Below, piece by piece: positions 1 through 10,396 of a stretch of 64,000 nt of DNA. The DNA comes from Hepsetus odoe. Lineage: Eukaryota > Chordata > Actinopteri > Characiformes > Hepsetidae. Every line of letters begins with the position of its first letter. Position 1 is the stretch's first letter. Both the position numbers and the translations under genes were made by a program. The notes under the pieces are model-generated. The model saw nothing but the letters and a program-made list of their open reading frames with translations. It was not told the DNA's origin and searched no databases. The stretch covers positions 10,398,867 through 10,462,866 of the forward strand of contig CM029384.1 of NCBI GenBank assembly GCA_017165825.1, written 5' to 3'.

Positions 1-628
1 TAGAAGAGGAAAAAAAAAGGAACAAGAATGTCTGACATGGTAAATTTTTCATCAGGGTGTTGTGTGGCATCCCAGAAGCCACATCCCTGTTCATAGATTA
101 TGTCACACTGCAAAAGGTAAAGTGCCTGGTCACCATACCTGTTGTCCATAATTGGCCCCAACGCATACCCTCAACAATTCATGTTCAAATCAAACTTTCT
201 GAACTTCACATAAAAGATAAGAGCCTTATCCTGTCTCATTCTGGCTAAATAAATAAACATGCATACACAGTGTTGAATAAATAATTTTTTACTAATAAAA
301 AAAATTATTTTGCAGTGATCTGAAGAGAAATTACATTGATTTAGAAAGACGTATGAATAAAGCATTAACATATGTATGTAAGAGGCTGGTCTTAATGCCA
401 CAGGTGAAAATGGAGTGACTGTCCTGTCTGGAGGTCAGACAGAAATTCGTTTCATCACTGAGGGGCAAGGACACTATAGCACTGAGACCTAGACTCCTAG
501 GCATATTCAAATTTTTTAGAACGATGTCAAAAGCCTGAACAGTGCTCAGATGTATAGGTCTGGACAAACATACAGAGGTACTGAGAAGCAGAGCCCTTTT
601 TTTTTTTAGAGTTTTTTGTCTTCCACAG
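1..628. other. No gene seen; AT-rich unique DNA before the candidate exon
   Basis: Apart from short A and T runs nothing repetitive or coding could be supported here. The minus-strand open frame that crosses this stretch has no codon or motif support. Confidence 0.5.
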
Positions 629-736
629 GAAGTCAGTAGTGTGTTTCCATCAGAAGACATTATGGACCAGACCTTGCGAATGCTCAGCAGAGAAATGCCA
701 TATGAAAGAATGCCTGCAAGGAGAAAAATGCAATAG
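629..736 (+). CDS. Candidate terminal coding exon, unknown gene
   Basis: A long T-rich tract (about 598-624) runs into CCACAG, and the frame opens at 629 directly after this AG. It reads 35 codons to TAG at 734-736. The peptide starts EVSSVFPSEDIMDQ and ends ARRKMQ. It is hydrophilic, rich in Glu, Arg and Met, and has no membrane segment or motif I recognise. No GT donor sits near the end of the frame, so if real it would be a last coding exon. The opposite strand carries a 178-codon open frame (331-867), but its peptide looks like low-quality antisense, so I prefer the plus strand. No promoter or upstream exon is visible in the window. The call rests only on the splice-site shape and the reading frame; a chance match is quite possible. 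Confidence 0.28.
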   Translation, partial: EVSSVFPSEDIMDQTLRMLSREMPYERMPARRKMQ

Positions 737-1570
737 TCTGGAGATGACAGGGAGGTGACAGGGAAGCAAGGGCTCCCTACGGTCATATCTTTTTCCAAAT
801 ACAATACCATCTGTGTTATAAATGTCATAACAGAAATTAAAATACAGCTCTCAACAGCAAGCTTCACTTATCTGCTTAGCAACGTGCTCACTGTCCCACT
901 ACTGAATATCTGCCCAACACATTTTGAATACATTTTTAATGGTCACATACCCATAGTATTCAGACGTGTGTTTGATTTTAAAGAGGTCTGTGTGTGCTTG
1001 TTATGTAATGCACACATGGCAAGTGCTCTTGATTTAATCTGCCTGTTATTTCAATGGCCTCATGTGACATTTCTTGCCTTTATTCAGTGCTGAATGTTCA
1101 GGACTAACAGGACTAAAACAGACTTTTGTCATAAAAGCAGTGCTCTCACTTAGAGATAATTATCTGCATTTTTATAAATAAAAGAAATGGAAGTTTGCAG
1201 TAGTGGCATAGAGCAACCACTTGTGTTTCACTAAACAACTTTCCTAAAATATGGCTCATTTCTATGAACTTTCATATTACGTAGGAATCCCACAACAATT
1301 AAAGGTTCAAAGCATTTATAAAATTTTGGACCCAAGTGCTGGAGTGAATACAGCACTGAGAAAATCATTAGTGGAGAGTGTGATGTAGCGGAAGATTGAT
1401 ACCAGAACTGAAAATGCCAGGAGGATCAACTGGCCAGGTCTGAACTTCAACATAAATGGCTTCTTCTACAAAACAAAGAAAGGGATTAAGGAAAGTTTGG
1501 TTGGTGGCTCAAGAGGATGAGGCCAAGAAGGGAAATTATTTATTTATTGAATATATACATTTTTAATACA
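737..1570. other. No feature seen between candidate exon and first SINE
   Basis: AT-rich sequence with short open frames only. There is no simple repeat and no recognisable element. Confidence 0.5.
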
Positions 1571-1785
1571 TGGAAGATTGTGGGTTTGATTCCCCACCAG
1601 TAGGTTGCCCTGAGGTACCCTTGAGCAAGGTACCGTCCCCGTCACTGCTCCCTGGGCGCTTTCAGTAGCTGCCCACTGCTGCACGGTGTTTGCATGGGTT
1701 AAATGCAGAGGTCCAATTTCGTTGTGGTTCACGTGTGCTGTGCTGTGACCTCGCAATGTCAAGGGTTGTCACTTTCACTTTTTCA
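1571..1785 (+). mobile_element. Family A SINE, 5' truncated
   Basis: The copy begins just before the B-box-like GGGTTTGATTCCC and lacks the A-box part of the tRNA-like head. It then shows the family body (CAGTAGGTTGCCCTGAGG, GAGCAAGGTACCGTCCCC, GCTGCCCACTGCTGC, GGTTAAATGCAGAGG) and the end GTCACTTTCACTTTTTC followed by a T run. Family A is a tRNA-derived non-autonomous retroposon copied by LINE machinery. Confidence 0.85.
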
Positions 1786-2850
1786 TTTTTTTTCACATGC
1801 CTGAGCTGGGAGACTGAGCATTTTGACCTCTCAGTCAACCAGAACTTGAGATGAAATACCAAAATTATCAGCTGTCATCTTGTGTATGTCACACAATGAG
1901 AGGTCAGCTCTGCTCTTAGCTGTGTTTTTATAATGCTGCTGCTGACTGCTGATTGTTGTCAGCTGTGGCTCTGCACCTCCCCGTCCTACCAGGAGGGGAT
2001 TTGTGTTGCACTCTGGTGGCTGGTGCAGGTACTGTCATCTCTGTCTAGATGGCACCCTTACACCCTGGTATTAAGCAACAGATCTATTGAGGTGGGACCT
2101 CCTTGTATCAGGCTTTTATAGTCTTTCATATATGTTTCATTTTTCCTTTTTATTGCAGAGGCCATTGTAATAAGACAACCAATGTTACTCAATTTGCCTG
2201 CAAGTAGTCTTAATGTCATAGCAGTGAGCCTCTCTTTAGAAGTAAAAAAGGAAAGACAAAAAAGAGTGGGAATAGAGGCCAACTACACTGTTCAGGTCTA
2301 AGGAGAGAGGATAGCAAACAACCTCTGTGAATAAAGGAATCACCTCTGTTTCTTATCCATGCAATTGATCAGGACTCACACAAGACTGCTTTTTTCTCCT
2401 CATCATCCCTGAGCAGAAGAGGAACCTAAGTCATTAGTGGCACTGATGTGAAAAGAAGTTTTTCTTGGTTATTTCCTGAAGACGAACCAGACTGACCCTT
2501 TTATACACACACAGGCTTTCTGAAACTTGTTCATCCACCTCAAAGCCTGTCTGATCACCAAAAAGAGCAGACTTGCTCTAAAATCCTTGTCAGCTGTGAA
2601 TATTTCAAAGGAAATTCAATTTGTGGTGTAGCTCTCTGGTCTTGTTACCAGAAGCACCCATTCTGGGACTTTTGACAAAGCCGAGCCAAAAGAAGCAGCT
2701 GTCACTGGGACTGGGTGCTGCTGTGTAGCGTAACAGAAGATCTGGGACAAACACCAACAAGAGATGGCCTTCGGCAGGAGAGGGGCCTTTTTCCACAAGA
2801 CAGTTTAAAGAGAGATGAGTGTAAAACAACGGAAAACCATTTCTTGTTAG
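1786..2850. other. No gene seen; unique DNA
   Basis: Mixed-composition sequence. Open frames of 60-85 codons on both strands overlap each other and have no supporting motifs. Confidence 0.4.
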
Positions 2851-3197
2851 ATTTGAGCCCAATTTTCTTAGCTTGGAGTCGTATTTAGATAGTTAAGCCT
2901 AGAAGCCAAGTGTTTTTGTTAATGACAATGCTGATGGTGAACTGTTTTAGCCTCTAAGCCAACATATCTTTTCTGTTCAGCTTGAAGCCCATTTTTCTAA
3001 GCGTAGAACCATATTTGGAGGGTCATATTTCAAAGTTCTGTGCTCTAAAGTAAGAAATAAGACGTCTGCTGAGCTGCAGATAACTGATTGGATGTTGATG
3101 ATAATAAGGGTTTGCTTCTTTGCCATTTTGTCCATTTCTCTTTTGCTTTGAGCCTAATCTTCTTCAGTTTGAGCAACATTTGGAATGATTATATTTT
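2851..3197 (+). repeat. Three degenerate copies of a ~50-base motif
   Basis: Related segments start near 2851 (ATTTGAGCCCAATTTTCTTA), 2981 (CTTGAAGCCCATTTTTCTAA) and 3145 (CTTTGAGCCTAATCTTCTTC). Each is followed by a similar tail with ATTTRGA and TATTT. Spacing is about 130 and 165 bases, so this is an old, decayed tandem or dispersed repeat. Confidence 0.5.
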
Positions 3198-3951
3198 AGA
3201 AAAAAAAAGGCATTCAAAAAAGATGTGCATTCAAATCCTTACATACATAAATTAGAACCCCATCACCTCAACCTTTTCACTACCTCAAGATGTAAACAGT
3301 GTAAAGTAGAGAAGGTATTGTTTTTTGCTTTACTTGCTGTATTGTATCACTGACTTTTTTCCCTTTTCAGCCTTTAGGGGGGCTTTAAATGATTTTCTCA
3401 GTTTTGATGAGATTCACATACAGTACACGTGCACAGATCAAGAGATTTGCAAACCCTTGCCTTTTTAGAAGCATACAAATGGGTTTCACGGAGCAGCCTT
3501 TTCGTTCCTTTCAATTACCAATATTGAACATTATCAGACAATGCAAGACTAATGGCCTCTAAAATAGAAAATACATTATTAAGCGCTAGCAGTTCATCTA
3601 TTACTTACTTTGTAAACACAGAAAGCACAGTTGGTGATTGTAATTGAATGTTGATTCTGTTGACAGGTGATGCAAGTTCGAGACAGAAAGGCGGTGATCA
3701 ATTATACATTTTCTGTCGCCTTGACTTACTACAAGACAAATCAGAAGAATGTCAAATAGATTGCAAAACATGCTTTAAAGCATCAAATGTTCATTACAGT
3801 ATTCAGCTAGACTAATGAATATGGAATTGTCAGATAGATGTGTTACACAACAAACTCAAGCAGAGCTTTGAGTCACAAATCTTCCAAAAAAGTGCTGTGT
3901 CAGATGCCCAATATAAAGATTGTTCACTTGGATCATGGTCAGTTTTTCCAG
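3198..3951. other. No feature seen
   Basis: AT-rich unique DNA with a short A run at about 3200; no open frame of note. Confidence 0.4.
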
Positions 3952-4058
3952 CAGTTTGAGTCAAGCGCACTGAGCGGTATCCTGTTTGCGGAACTCAACC
4001 AAAGGGCAATGGAGTTCCAGCTGTTCCAAACCAACTGCGAGGAAGGAGTGGACGGAAG
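3952..4058 (+). CDS. Candidate internal exon in a GC-rich island, unknown gene
   Basis: TTTTTCCAG ends at 3951 and a strong donor-like AAG|GTGAGA follows at 4058/4059. Between them 107 bases stay open in one frame, with a peptide starting QFESSALSGILF and ending NCEEGVDG. The island 3950-4480 is clearly more GC-rich than its surroundings, and it is open on several frames at once, including 147 codons on the minus strand (3961-4404). Open frames on both strands suggest the composition rather than coding selection may explain it. The pyrimidine tract is short. I know no family match. The alternative reading is a conserved non-coding element or an old repeat. Confidence 0.18.
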
Positions 4059-4479
4059 GTGAGAAATGCTGAGAATGAACATTTGGTATTCCGCTCCCAT
4101 TTAGCATGGACCTGCAGATTGCAAGTGACAGATTGGCCGCCCCCAGTGTTGCTGCAGCAGAAGATGACTGTAATGCTCTCTTGCACTCAGCCTGCCATCG
4201 TGCGCTCACAACTACATGTAAACAGCACCTGGGAAGGCAAAAGTGAGTGTGGTGCTTATGCAACCCAGCCTTTTGCCTTTGACCAAAACAGCAGGGTTGC
4301 GACAGACCCTGATAATCATGATGGAGGAGCGAGATAAATCCTGCTTCATCACGCAGGCACACATGGCACGGGCACCTGCTGCTCGGAACATCTGGTTCAG
4401 GCAAATCCAGGGGTTCAGCGCTGGATCATCTCTTATTGCTGAATTATCCCAGGGTGGGAAGTTGTGTAAATTTGCTTAC

Positions 4480-5275
4480 TATTAATCTCCACCCCTTTCC
4501 TGTCATATCTGTTAGCGTCACATCACTGAGGGGAAAGTTTCTGTTCACAAGATAAGCATAGGCCATTTTGGGTGCAGTCATCCCCTGAGGCTGCCAAATT
4601 CAAACTAAGCTCCTTTACAAAGGAGATCTCTCCAACACTGTGCTGAGGTTATATGTTCTTAGAGGTTAATAGTTCTTAGAGCAGAGGTTAATTGTTCTTA
4701 ATAATTAACATCTTCAGAACAACTCTCAATGAGTTTTTCTAGAAGTGTAGATTTGCAACATTTTTTTTCAACAATGGTTGCCTCTTCCTCCACTGTTTTT
4801 TGACTTTCATCAGGCTAGCCATAGGTGAACATTGCCTACGGCACAGTGCCTTTCTCGGCCTGGGCTCAGGCTTCTAGCAGGATATGCATTTCTCATCCAG
4901 CCAGGCCACAGCTAGAGAGGTCCAGAGTGCTCAGGGCGTCTGGCAGCAGGGCCAATGAGAATGCTGCAGCTCCTGATATGACTCCAGGCTACTGAAATCT
5001 CTCTTCACCACTTTCTGAGTCACAGAGTCAGTGATATAAATAAAAATTCATGACTCCAGCACAGCCAATATCTTTTCTAAAAAAGGATAAATTTGCTTGT
5101 CATTCACAGATTTTATGGGAATTTTTCAGTCAGCCCAGGAGGATCGAATCCCAGATTCATTATGAAACTCTTACCACATGTGAAAAGATGAATTATTCCA
5201 AAGTGTTCCTAGCAGTAATCAACTTTAGCAACAAACACATAAAAAAAAAATCTATTTTATAAGCTTAATATACAG

Positions 5276-5280
<5 letters not shown>
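4480..5280. other. No gene seen; partly GC-balanced unique DNA
   Basis: The part 4790-5000 is GC-balanced but has no open frame with splice sites. GGATCGAATCCC at about 5142 resembles a B box but has no matching A box. Confidence 0.4.

Positions 5281-5320
<40 letters not shown>
5281..5320 (+). repeat. (GATA)10 microsatellite
   Basis: Ten perfect GATA units, followed by TATGTACCTATATACC. Confidence 0.97.
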
Positions 5321-5819
5321 TATGTACCTATATACCTTATGTACATATTAGCAATAGAAATTAACCCGGTAACCTTTAAGTGGAACATCATCAGGGTTTA
5401 AATAGATAAATGTAATGCATGTATCCTCAACACTAACCATGAAGATCAACCAAGAATTAGCTTTACGTGAGGATGACTGATAAAAATGGCAAAATACTGT
5501 CCAAACTCATTTCACGTGTTAAATAATGGACCATGGACAGCTGCTTTTTACTATAAAACTATAAATAACAGTTAATGAAACACTCTGAACTCATACATAC
5601 TTAGCATCTGCATGTGCATTGTGTAATGCATAATTCTGTGAAAATCACCTGCAAATCCTATGAAGGGAAGTTTGTCAGTCAGCTGCCCAAGGATGGAAAC
5701 TTTATGTACCATATAATTAAAAAGCAGACTTTTTTTTACTGCTGGACAAAATCTTACATGTACCATCCAGCTATGATTTCTCATGCTTTTTTTTATATTC
5801 CAGATGTCTTTTGCATGAC

Positions 5820-6560
5820 TCCTCCCCTCCTGGCTACTCCTGTGAGGGCTTTGGGTCACTTTCATATTAGATTTATATGGAAATCAGGTTTGATTTGGGA
5901 TGGGAAAATCTCAAAGCACAGATGAGCCCCAGCCTGGAAATGGGGTGAGATTCATAATGCATGGAGTTTGGGATGGCCTTTTCTGTGTGCCATCCTCTCT
6001 GGAGCCTGTCCCCTTTCGCGGCATGCATGACAATGGAAGGAAAGTAGCGGAGAGGCATTGGGCTGCGTGTGAATGTGTGTTTATGTGTCCATGTCTGTGT
6101 GTGTGTGTGTGTTTGTATGCAGAGGGGCAGATCTGTGGATGCAGTGAGGCTTCAAAGACCCAGAGGCCCAGTTGCAGTCATATCTCATTCCTTTTGTCCT
6201 CGTGCTCCCTCTCACCCGCGCTCTCAGCCACCGCGGATACTCTCTCCGTTCGCTCTGAAAGGCAGACAACAAAAGACCACATCACAAGGTCCGAGCTTCA
6301 CTCTCTCCCCCCTACTTCATACACCCTCTATCTCCGCCTCACACATATACACACAAGCGCACGTGAACATACACACACACCACCGTTTTCTTTTTTTGCC
6401 GCTGCAGTGGTGCCTTTGGGTCTGTCTGTTTTAAGGAAAAAAATGGGGTGACGTCTTTTTCTATGGTGAAAGAGCAATGATGCAAGTGAATCATGTCACT
6501 ATCAGCCCGCTGACAGGATCCGGCCCATTTCGAGGAAGAACACCAGTGCATGAAATTGTT
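5820..6560. promoter_or_regulatory. GC-rich block with TG run and CRE-like site
   Basis: This block is richer in G+C and CpG than its neighbours, with a short (TG)n at about 6095-6112 and a TGACGTC at 6449-6455 that matches most of the cAMP-response element palindrome. The two long plus-strand frames here (5900-6451 and 6069-6434) are driven by TG/CA and CT low-complexity sequence and are not taken as genes. It could be a conserved non-coding element or an unrecognised first exon and promoter. Confidence 0.25.
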
Positions 6561-7554
6561 TATGGCCCTGTCATCACAAATGCTTAGCCTCATACATTTC
6601 TTCAATTTACTGTACTTCTAGCTTGGATGTGCCAGTTTCAGTGCATTATTAGGGCTTTACGTACCAGAATCACTCTTCATATCTCAACCCCTTTGAGATC
6701 ATCATAGTGGCTTCTAAAGGGAATTTTGATTCCTGAATAAAAGAGAGTGAGCTGCTTTAAATATGCCGCCTCACACTTGTTCCCTCTTGCTTGATACGAA
6801 ATGAATATGCTGCCGCTGCTTGTTAGAAGTGAAAAAAGAGCTGCTGTGTGACAGCTGTTGAAGCATTTGAGTGACACAGTGTGACATGAAGAGCATCCAC
6901 AGCTTTTCCCTCTCTGAGCTTATGATGGGGGATTCTGAGGCTCCCTGCTGTGAACCTGACCTGTGATATGAAAACAAGAACAAGTCACACCATCGCTCCA
7001 GTGCCCCATCATCAAACACTCCCTTCATTATGCATTACCTTCCCGTTTGTTCCTGAGATTTCCTAAGAGAGTCTGATACCATTTGAAAATACGCCTCTCA
7101 TCACCGCAGACATATCTGTTTGATTAGCTCAAGCTCTCCCTTGTGGGGAAAAGGGCAATACAATAAAATATGGCTGCTCTCCTTTTCACACATACGCAGA
7201 CACCAACAAAAAGCTTCTTATAAGCGCCTGAGTTTGGATTTTCATCTAGCCAGTTAGTATTTGTTGTGGCTTAGATAATAAGCTGTCATATGAAGGCCAT
7301 TTTGTGTTAATCTTAATATAATTTGTCTCCAGGATAGGTGAAAACCAATATAAAATGCAACAACCCTTGAGCAAAGTATTGTCCCCAACACTGCTCCCAT
7401 AGAGCTGGATATGTCTGCAGAAAGATTTTATTGTTGTTTTTGTGCTTGGTTGTTTTCAATGACACTTGTATTTTACCGTAGGGCAGGACACCTGCATAAG
7501 TCTTTAATTGCAAATGATATAAACCTAAATGTAGGCTTATCCATAAATCTGCTT
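6561..7554. other. No gene seen; GC-balanced unique DNA
   Basis: 6760-7290 is balanced in composition and free of repeats, like vertebrate conserved non-coding DNA. A short piece at 7360-7400 (ACCCTTGAGCAAAGTATTGT) recalls the family A SINE body but is too short to call. Confidence 0.3.
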
Positions 7555-7630
7555 GCTCTTCTCCTCTTGCCTGGTAGCTTCATCTTCAACATCCTTCTCC
7601 TATATAATCCTTGTCTCTCCTCTGTATTAT
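7555..7630 (-). repeat. Short LINE 3' fragment
   Basis: CTCCTCTTGCCTGGTAGCTT and AACATCCTTCTCCTATATAA match the LINE piece at 8823-8900 (CTTTCCTGGCAGCTCCGTGT, AACATCCTCCTCC). It is a second, very short copy of the same element on the minus strand. Confidence 0.5.
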
Positions 7631-8072
7631 CCTAAACGCCAAAAACGTATTGAAAACAGCTCCACCACTCTTGCAGGAGGTATATTGTGTCATATATCAC
7701 TGAAAAGCTTGTTTCCTCTGGAATCAAGATAGAATATCCAACTATCTATTTCCTAATGACAGCATCCATGCATTCAGCAGTTTTGAGGCCCATTCTTTAG
7801 ATGTTGTTTTCGTAAAGTCATCTGCTTTGGAAATGTCAAAACCAAAAGCTTTAAAGTTGCTGATACACTTGCACTCAGTACATTTTATGTTTTACTATCC
7901 CTTTTCAGAAGGATATTAAAGTATCTCTCAATATCCTGCACAAAACTGTACTTATGAATTTAACCTACAAAAAATACTATGACGCATTAAAAAACCATGT
8001 AACATTGACTTTATTGAACAATAAAACTTTGAGATCTAAATAATCTATTCTGTAAAAACCTTTTACTTCAGC

Positions 8073-8193
8073 TTCAATTCAAGTCCATTTTATTTGTCTA
8101 TTGCTTTTACAACTCTTCCCTGACACTGGATGGAGATAACTTGGGAAGAACTCCCCCTCTGGTCAGCCCTTGATAACAACATTATATTTAAGC
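8073..8193 (+). repeat. Teleost dispersed repeat, left part (split by LTR)
   Basis: TTCAAGTCCATTTTATTTGT, then a GGGAAGAACTCCCC-CTCTGGTCAGC segment, resembles the repeat at 28396-28830. The solo LTR at 8194-8471 interrupts it. The right part continues from about 8477 to 8650. Confidence 0.45.
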
Positions 8194-8471
8194 TGTCATG
8201 TTTTGTGCACTCTACTCTGACTGGGTGCATCTGACGCCTCATTATGTCACTAGGTGTGCCTCATTAGTCTAAAGGCATATAGAGTCCAGTAAGTCATGGC
8301 AGAGCCGGTGGTCATCGTCTGCTTTATGTATGATTGTGGCCTTTGCTTCAGAGTCTGTGTGAGCACTGTGTTTGGTTTATGCTTGGGTGTTATACGTTTA
8401 CATTTAATAAAACCACTTTCCATAATCCAGTCTCTGCTTTTACGCCCTGTCAGTCCCACCACAGCGTGACA
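8194..8471 (+). mobile_element. Solo LTR of a retrotransposon, with TAAGC duplication
   Basis: The segment starts TGTCATG and ends GTGACA, an inverted TG..CA terminus. It is flanked on both sides by TAAGC (8189-8193 and 8472-8476), a 5-base target-site duplication. AATAAA at about 8406 sits upstream of the 3' part, as expected for a polyadenylation signal in an LTR. No internal region, primer-binding site or second LTR is present, so the copy probably arose by recombination between two LTRs. The superfamily cannot be set from the LTR alone. Confidence 0.75.
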
Positions 8472-8639
8472 TAAGCAGAGTTAACAGATTTAACCAATGA
8501 TGGCCACTACAGTCAGCGGATGGACGAAGTAAGCTCTAGTAGAGTCTGTAGTTATGAGTTAAAAGTTTTAAGCTAATTGCAGCAGTTCTGGTTGAAGTGT
8601 TGGTGTCAGCATAGCTTTGGTTGACTTTGGTTATTTGGC

Positions 8640-9218
8640 ATCCAGCACATGCAGATGATCCGTGGTGGTGAAGCTGGTCTGGATTGCAAGTGCTGCTCTC
8701 ATTTAGGAGTCGCCATGGTGGATCATCTGTTTCCATTTCTTCCTGTCTTCTGCATCTTCCTCCTACAAACCGCCCACCTGCATGTCCTCTCTCACCACAT
8801 CCATAAACCTGCTCTTTGGTCTTCCTCTTTTCCCCTTTCCTGGCAGCTCCGTGTTCAACATCCTCCTCCAAAAATAACCCTCGTCTCTCCTCTGGACATG
8901 TACAAACCAATGCAATCTTGCTTCTCTAATGTTGTCTACAAAAATTCCAGCCTGAGCTGTCCCTTTAACATACTAATTTCTTATCCTTAAAGATGCTGAA
9001 AATCTCAGCATCTTTAACTCTGACACCTCCAGCTCCGCCTCCTGTCTTTTCATCAGTGCCACTGTCTCCAACCCATAAAACATAGCTGGTGTCACTACTG
9101 TCCTGTAAACCTTCCCTTTTACTCTAGCTGGTACCCGTCTGTCACAAATCACTCCAGCCACTCTTCTCCACCCATTCCAACCTACCTGCACTCTCTTCTT
9201 CTCTTCTTCCACATTTGT
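8640..9218 (-). pseudogene. LINE reverse transcriptase C-terminal fragment (RTE-like)
   Basis: Minus-strand translation from 9212 gives GWNGWRRVAGVICDRRVPAR, then VYRTVVTPAMFYGLETVAL and ELEVSELKMLRFS. These are the conserved last part of a LINE reverse transcriptase and its C-terminal region. After a small deletion and a stop near 8973 the homology continues in other frames: RGTAQ-like, HVQRRDEGY, RRMLNTELPGK and EEDAEDRKKWKQMI, ending near HHGDS at about 8704. The non-coding 3' end reaches about 8640. The copy lacks the endonuclease and the catalytic fingers/palm, as usual for a 5'-truncated LINE insertion, and has frameshifts. The clade (RTE-like) is from memory of the family and less sure than the LINE call. 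Confidence 0.8.
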
Positions 9219-9671
9219 TACACTTTAGAAAAATACATTAAAAAATACATAACCATACCAGTGGCAGCCATCCTCCTCACAGGTGGTGGGCAGACGTTCA
9301 TCTTGGAAAATAAAAAGAAAGAAACTTAGTTTTGTTTGAACTCACTGGCTATAAATTATGAATTTAAAGAGCGCAATACAGTGACTCCAGTAGATCTAAT
9401 TGTTGCAGCCTAGCTGAAAGGATAGAGCTGAGGGTTTTACAGGCATGAAAGCCCCATGAGACACTGGCACACCCCCACACCATCAGCAGGTCTTGAATGA
9501 TTGAAGTTGAATGAGTTGTGGAATGACAGTACCAACATCCCAGTTTACTTTAATACTTTATGTCCATTAAGCCCTAGATCTGCCCCATTTATCTGACGTG
9601 AAAATGAACTACAGATTACCTAAATAAACAAGTAGTTTTTCGTGCAAAACTTTAATGACCCAGACATTGGG
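9219..9671. other. No feature seen
   Basis: AT-rich sequence without recognisable repeat or coding potential. Confidence 0.4.
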
Positions 9672-9796
9672 TGGAAGACTACTCTTAAGATGAGAGGACT
9701 TTGTATGAAAAGATTCTTTCCCATTCTGTACTTTTCAAAACTCTGGGAACTAGCAGATAGCAAGTGACTTGAGATCCTTGTGTAAAATGCATAGTT
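9672..9796 (+). repeat. 125-base direct repeat, copy 1
   Basis: TGGAAGACTACTCTTAAGAT through TGTAAAATGCATAGTT is repeated almost unchanged at 10274-10396. A diverged relative sits at 14487-14560 (shared TCAAAACTCTGGGAACTAG). Confidence 0.9.
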
Positions 9797-9846
9797 AGTT
9801 CGTAAATTTAACTGGAGAGGGATTCAACAAGAAACTCATGGATGAT

Positions 9847-9964
9847 TTTTTATGAAGTATAAAATTTCTCAGGGGTGAATTTTATGAATTATAAAATTCC
9901 TCAGGGCTGAATTTTTATGAAGCATAACATTTCTCAGGAGTGAATTTTATGAAGTATAAAATTT
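9847..9964 (+). repeat. 32-33-base minisatellite, about 3.6 units
   Basis: The unit is TTTTATGAAGTATAAAATTT plus CTCAGGGGTGAA, with a few substitutions between units. It lies between the two copies of the 125-base repeat. Confidence 0.9.
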
Positions 9965-10273
9965 GCTACCCCTAATCCCTAATTCATAGCCAAAGTGTGA
10001 CTGTTTGCAAAAAACATATAAAGCAAAAATTCATTGTGTTGTCTGTTGTTTCAATAATAACCATTCTTGAGTCTTCTGAGATGCCATAAAAACTTATTTT
10101 TCAGCATCTACATACTGTTTACCTAACTTTCCACCATTTTAGCCTATACCCTTAATGCAAATGTTATAAGAAGTTTTTTGCCCAAAAAATGAGACTGTTA
10201 AGAGCAGAAAAGCTATTATTTATATCAGTGTTAGTATCAGTCTTTATTTTCATTCTAAGGGGTAAACCGCAGT

Positions 10274-10396
10274 TGGAAGACTACTCTTAAGATGAGAGGA
10301 CTTTGTATGAAGACTCTTTCCCATTCTGTACTTTTTAAAACTCTGGGAACTAGCAGATAGCAAGTGACTTGAGATCCTTGTGTAAAATGCATAGTT
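10274..10396 (+). repeat. 125-base direct repeat, copy 2
   Basis: It differs from copy 1 by a 2-base gap and a few substitutions. The two copies are 477 bases apart in the same orientation. Confidence 0.9.

Noticed and set aside
331..867. 178-codon minus-strand open frame
   Set aside because: The peptide has no motif or domain, and the plus strand over the same bases shows better exon signals.
3961..4404. 147-codon minus-strand open frame
   Set aside because: GC-rich island open on several frames; Cys/His-rich peptide without a recognisable spacing.
5130..5165. B-box-like GGATCGAATCCC as a tRNA gene
   Set aside because: No A box at the right distance and no cloverleaf.
5900..6451. 183-codon plus-strand open frame
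   Set aside because: Driven by TG/CA and CT low-complexity sequence; another frame over the same bases is equally open.
7360..7404. Family A SINE-like scrap
   Set aside because: About 40 bases with several mismatches; not enough to call.
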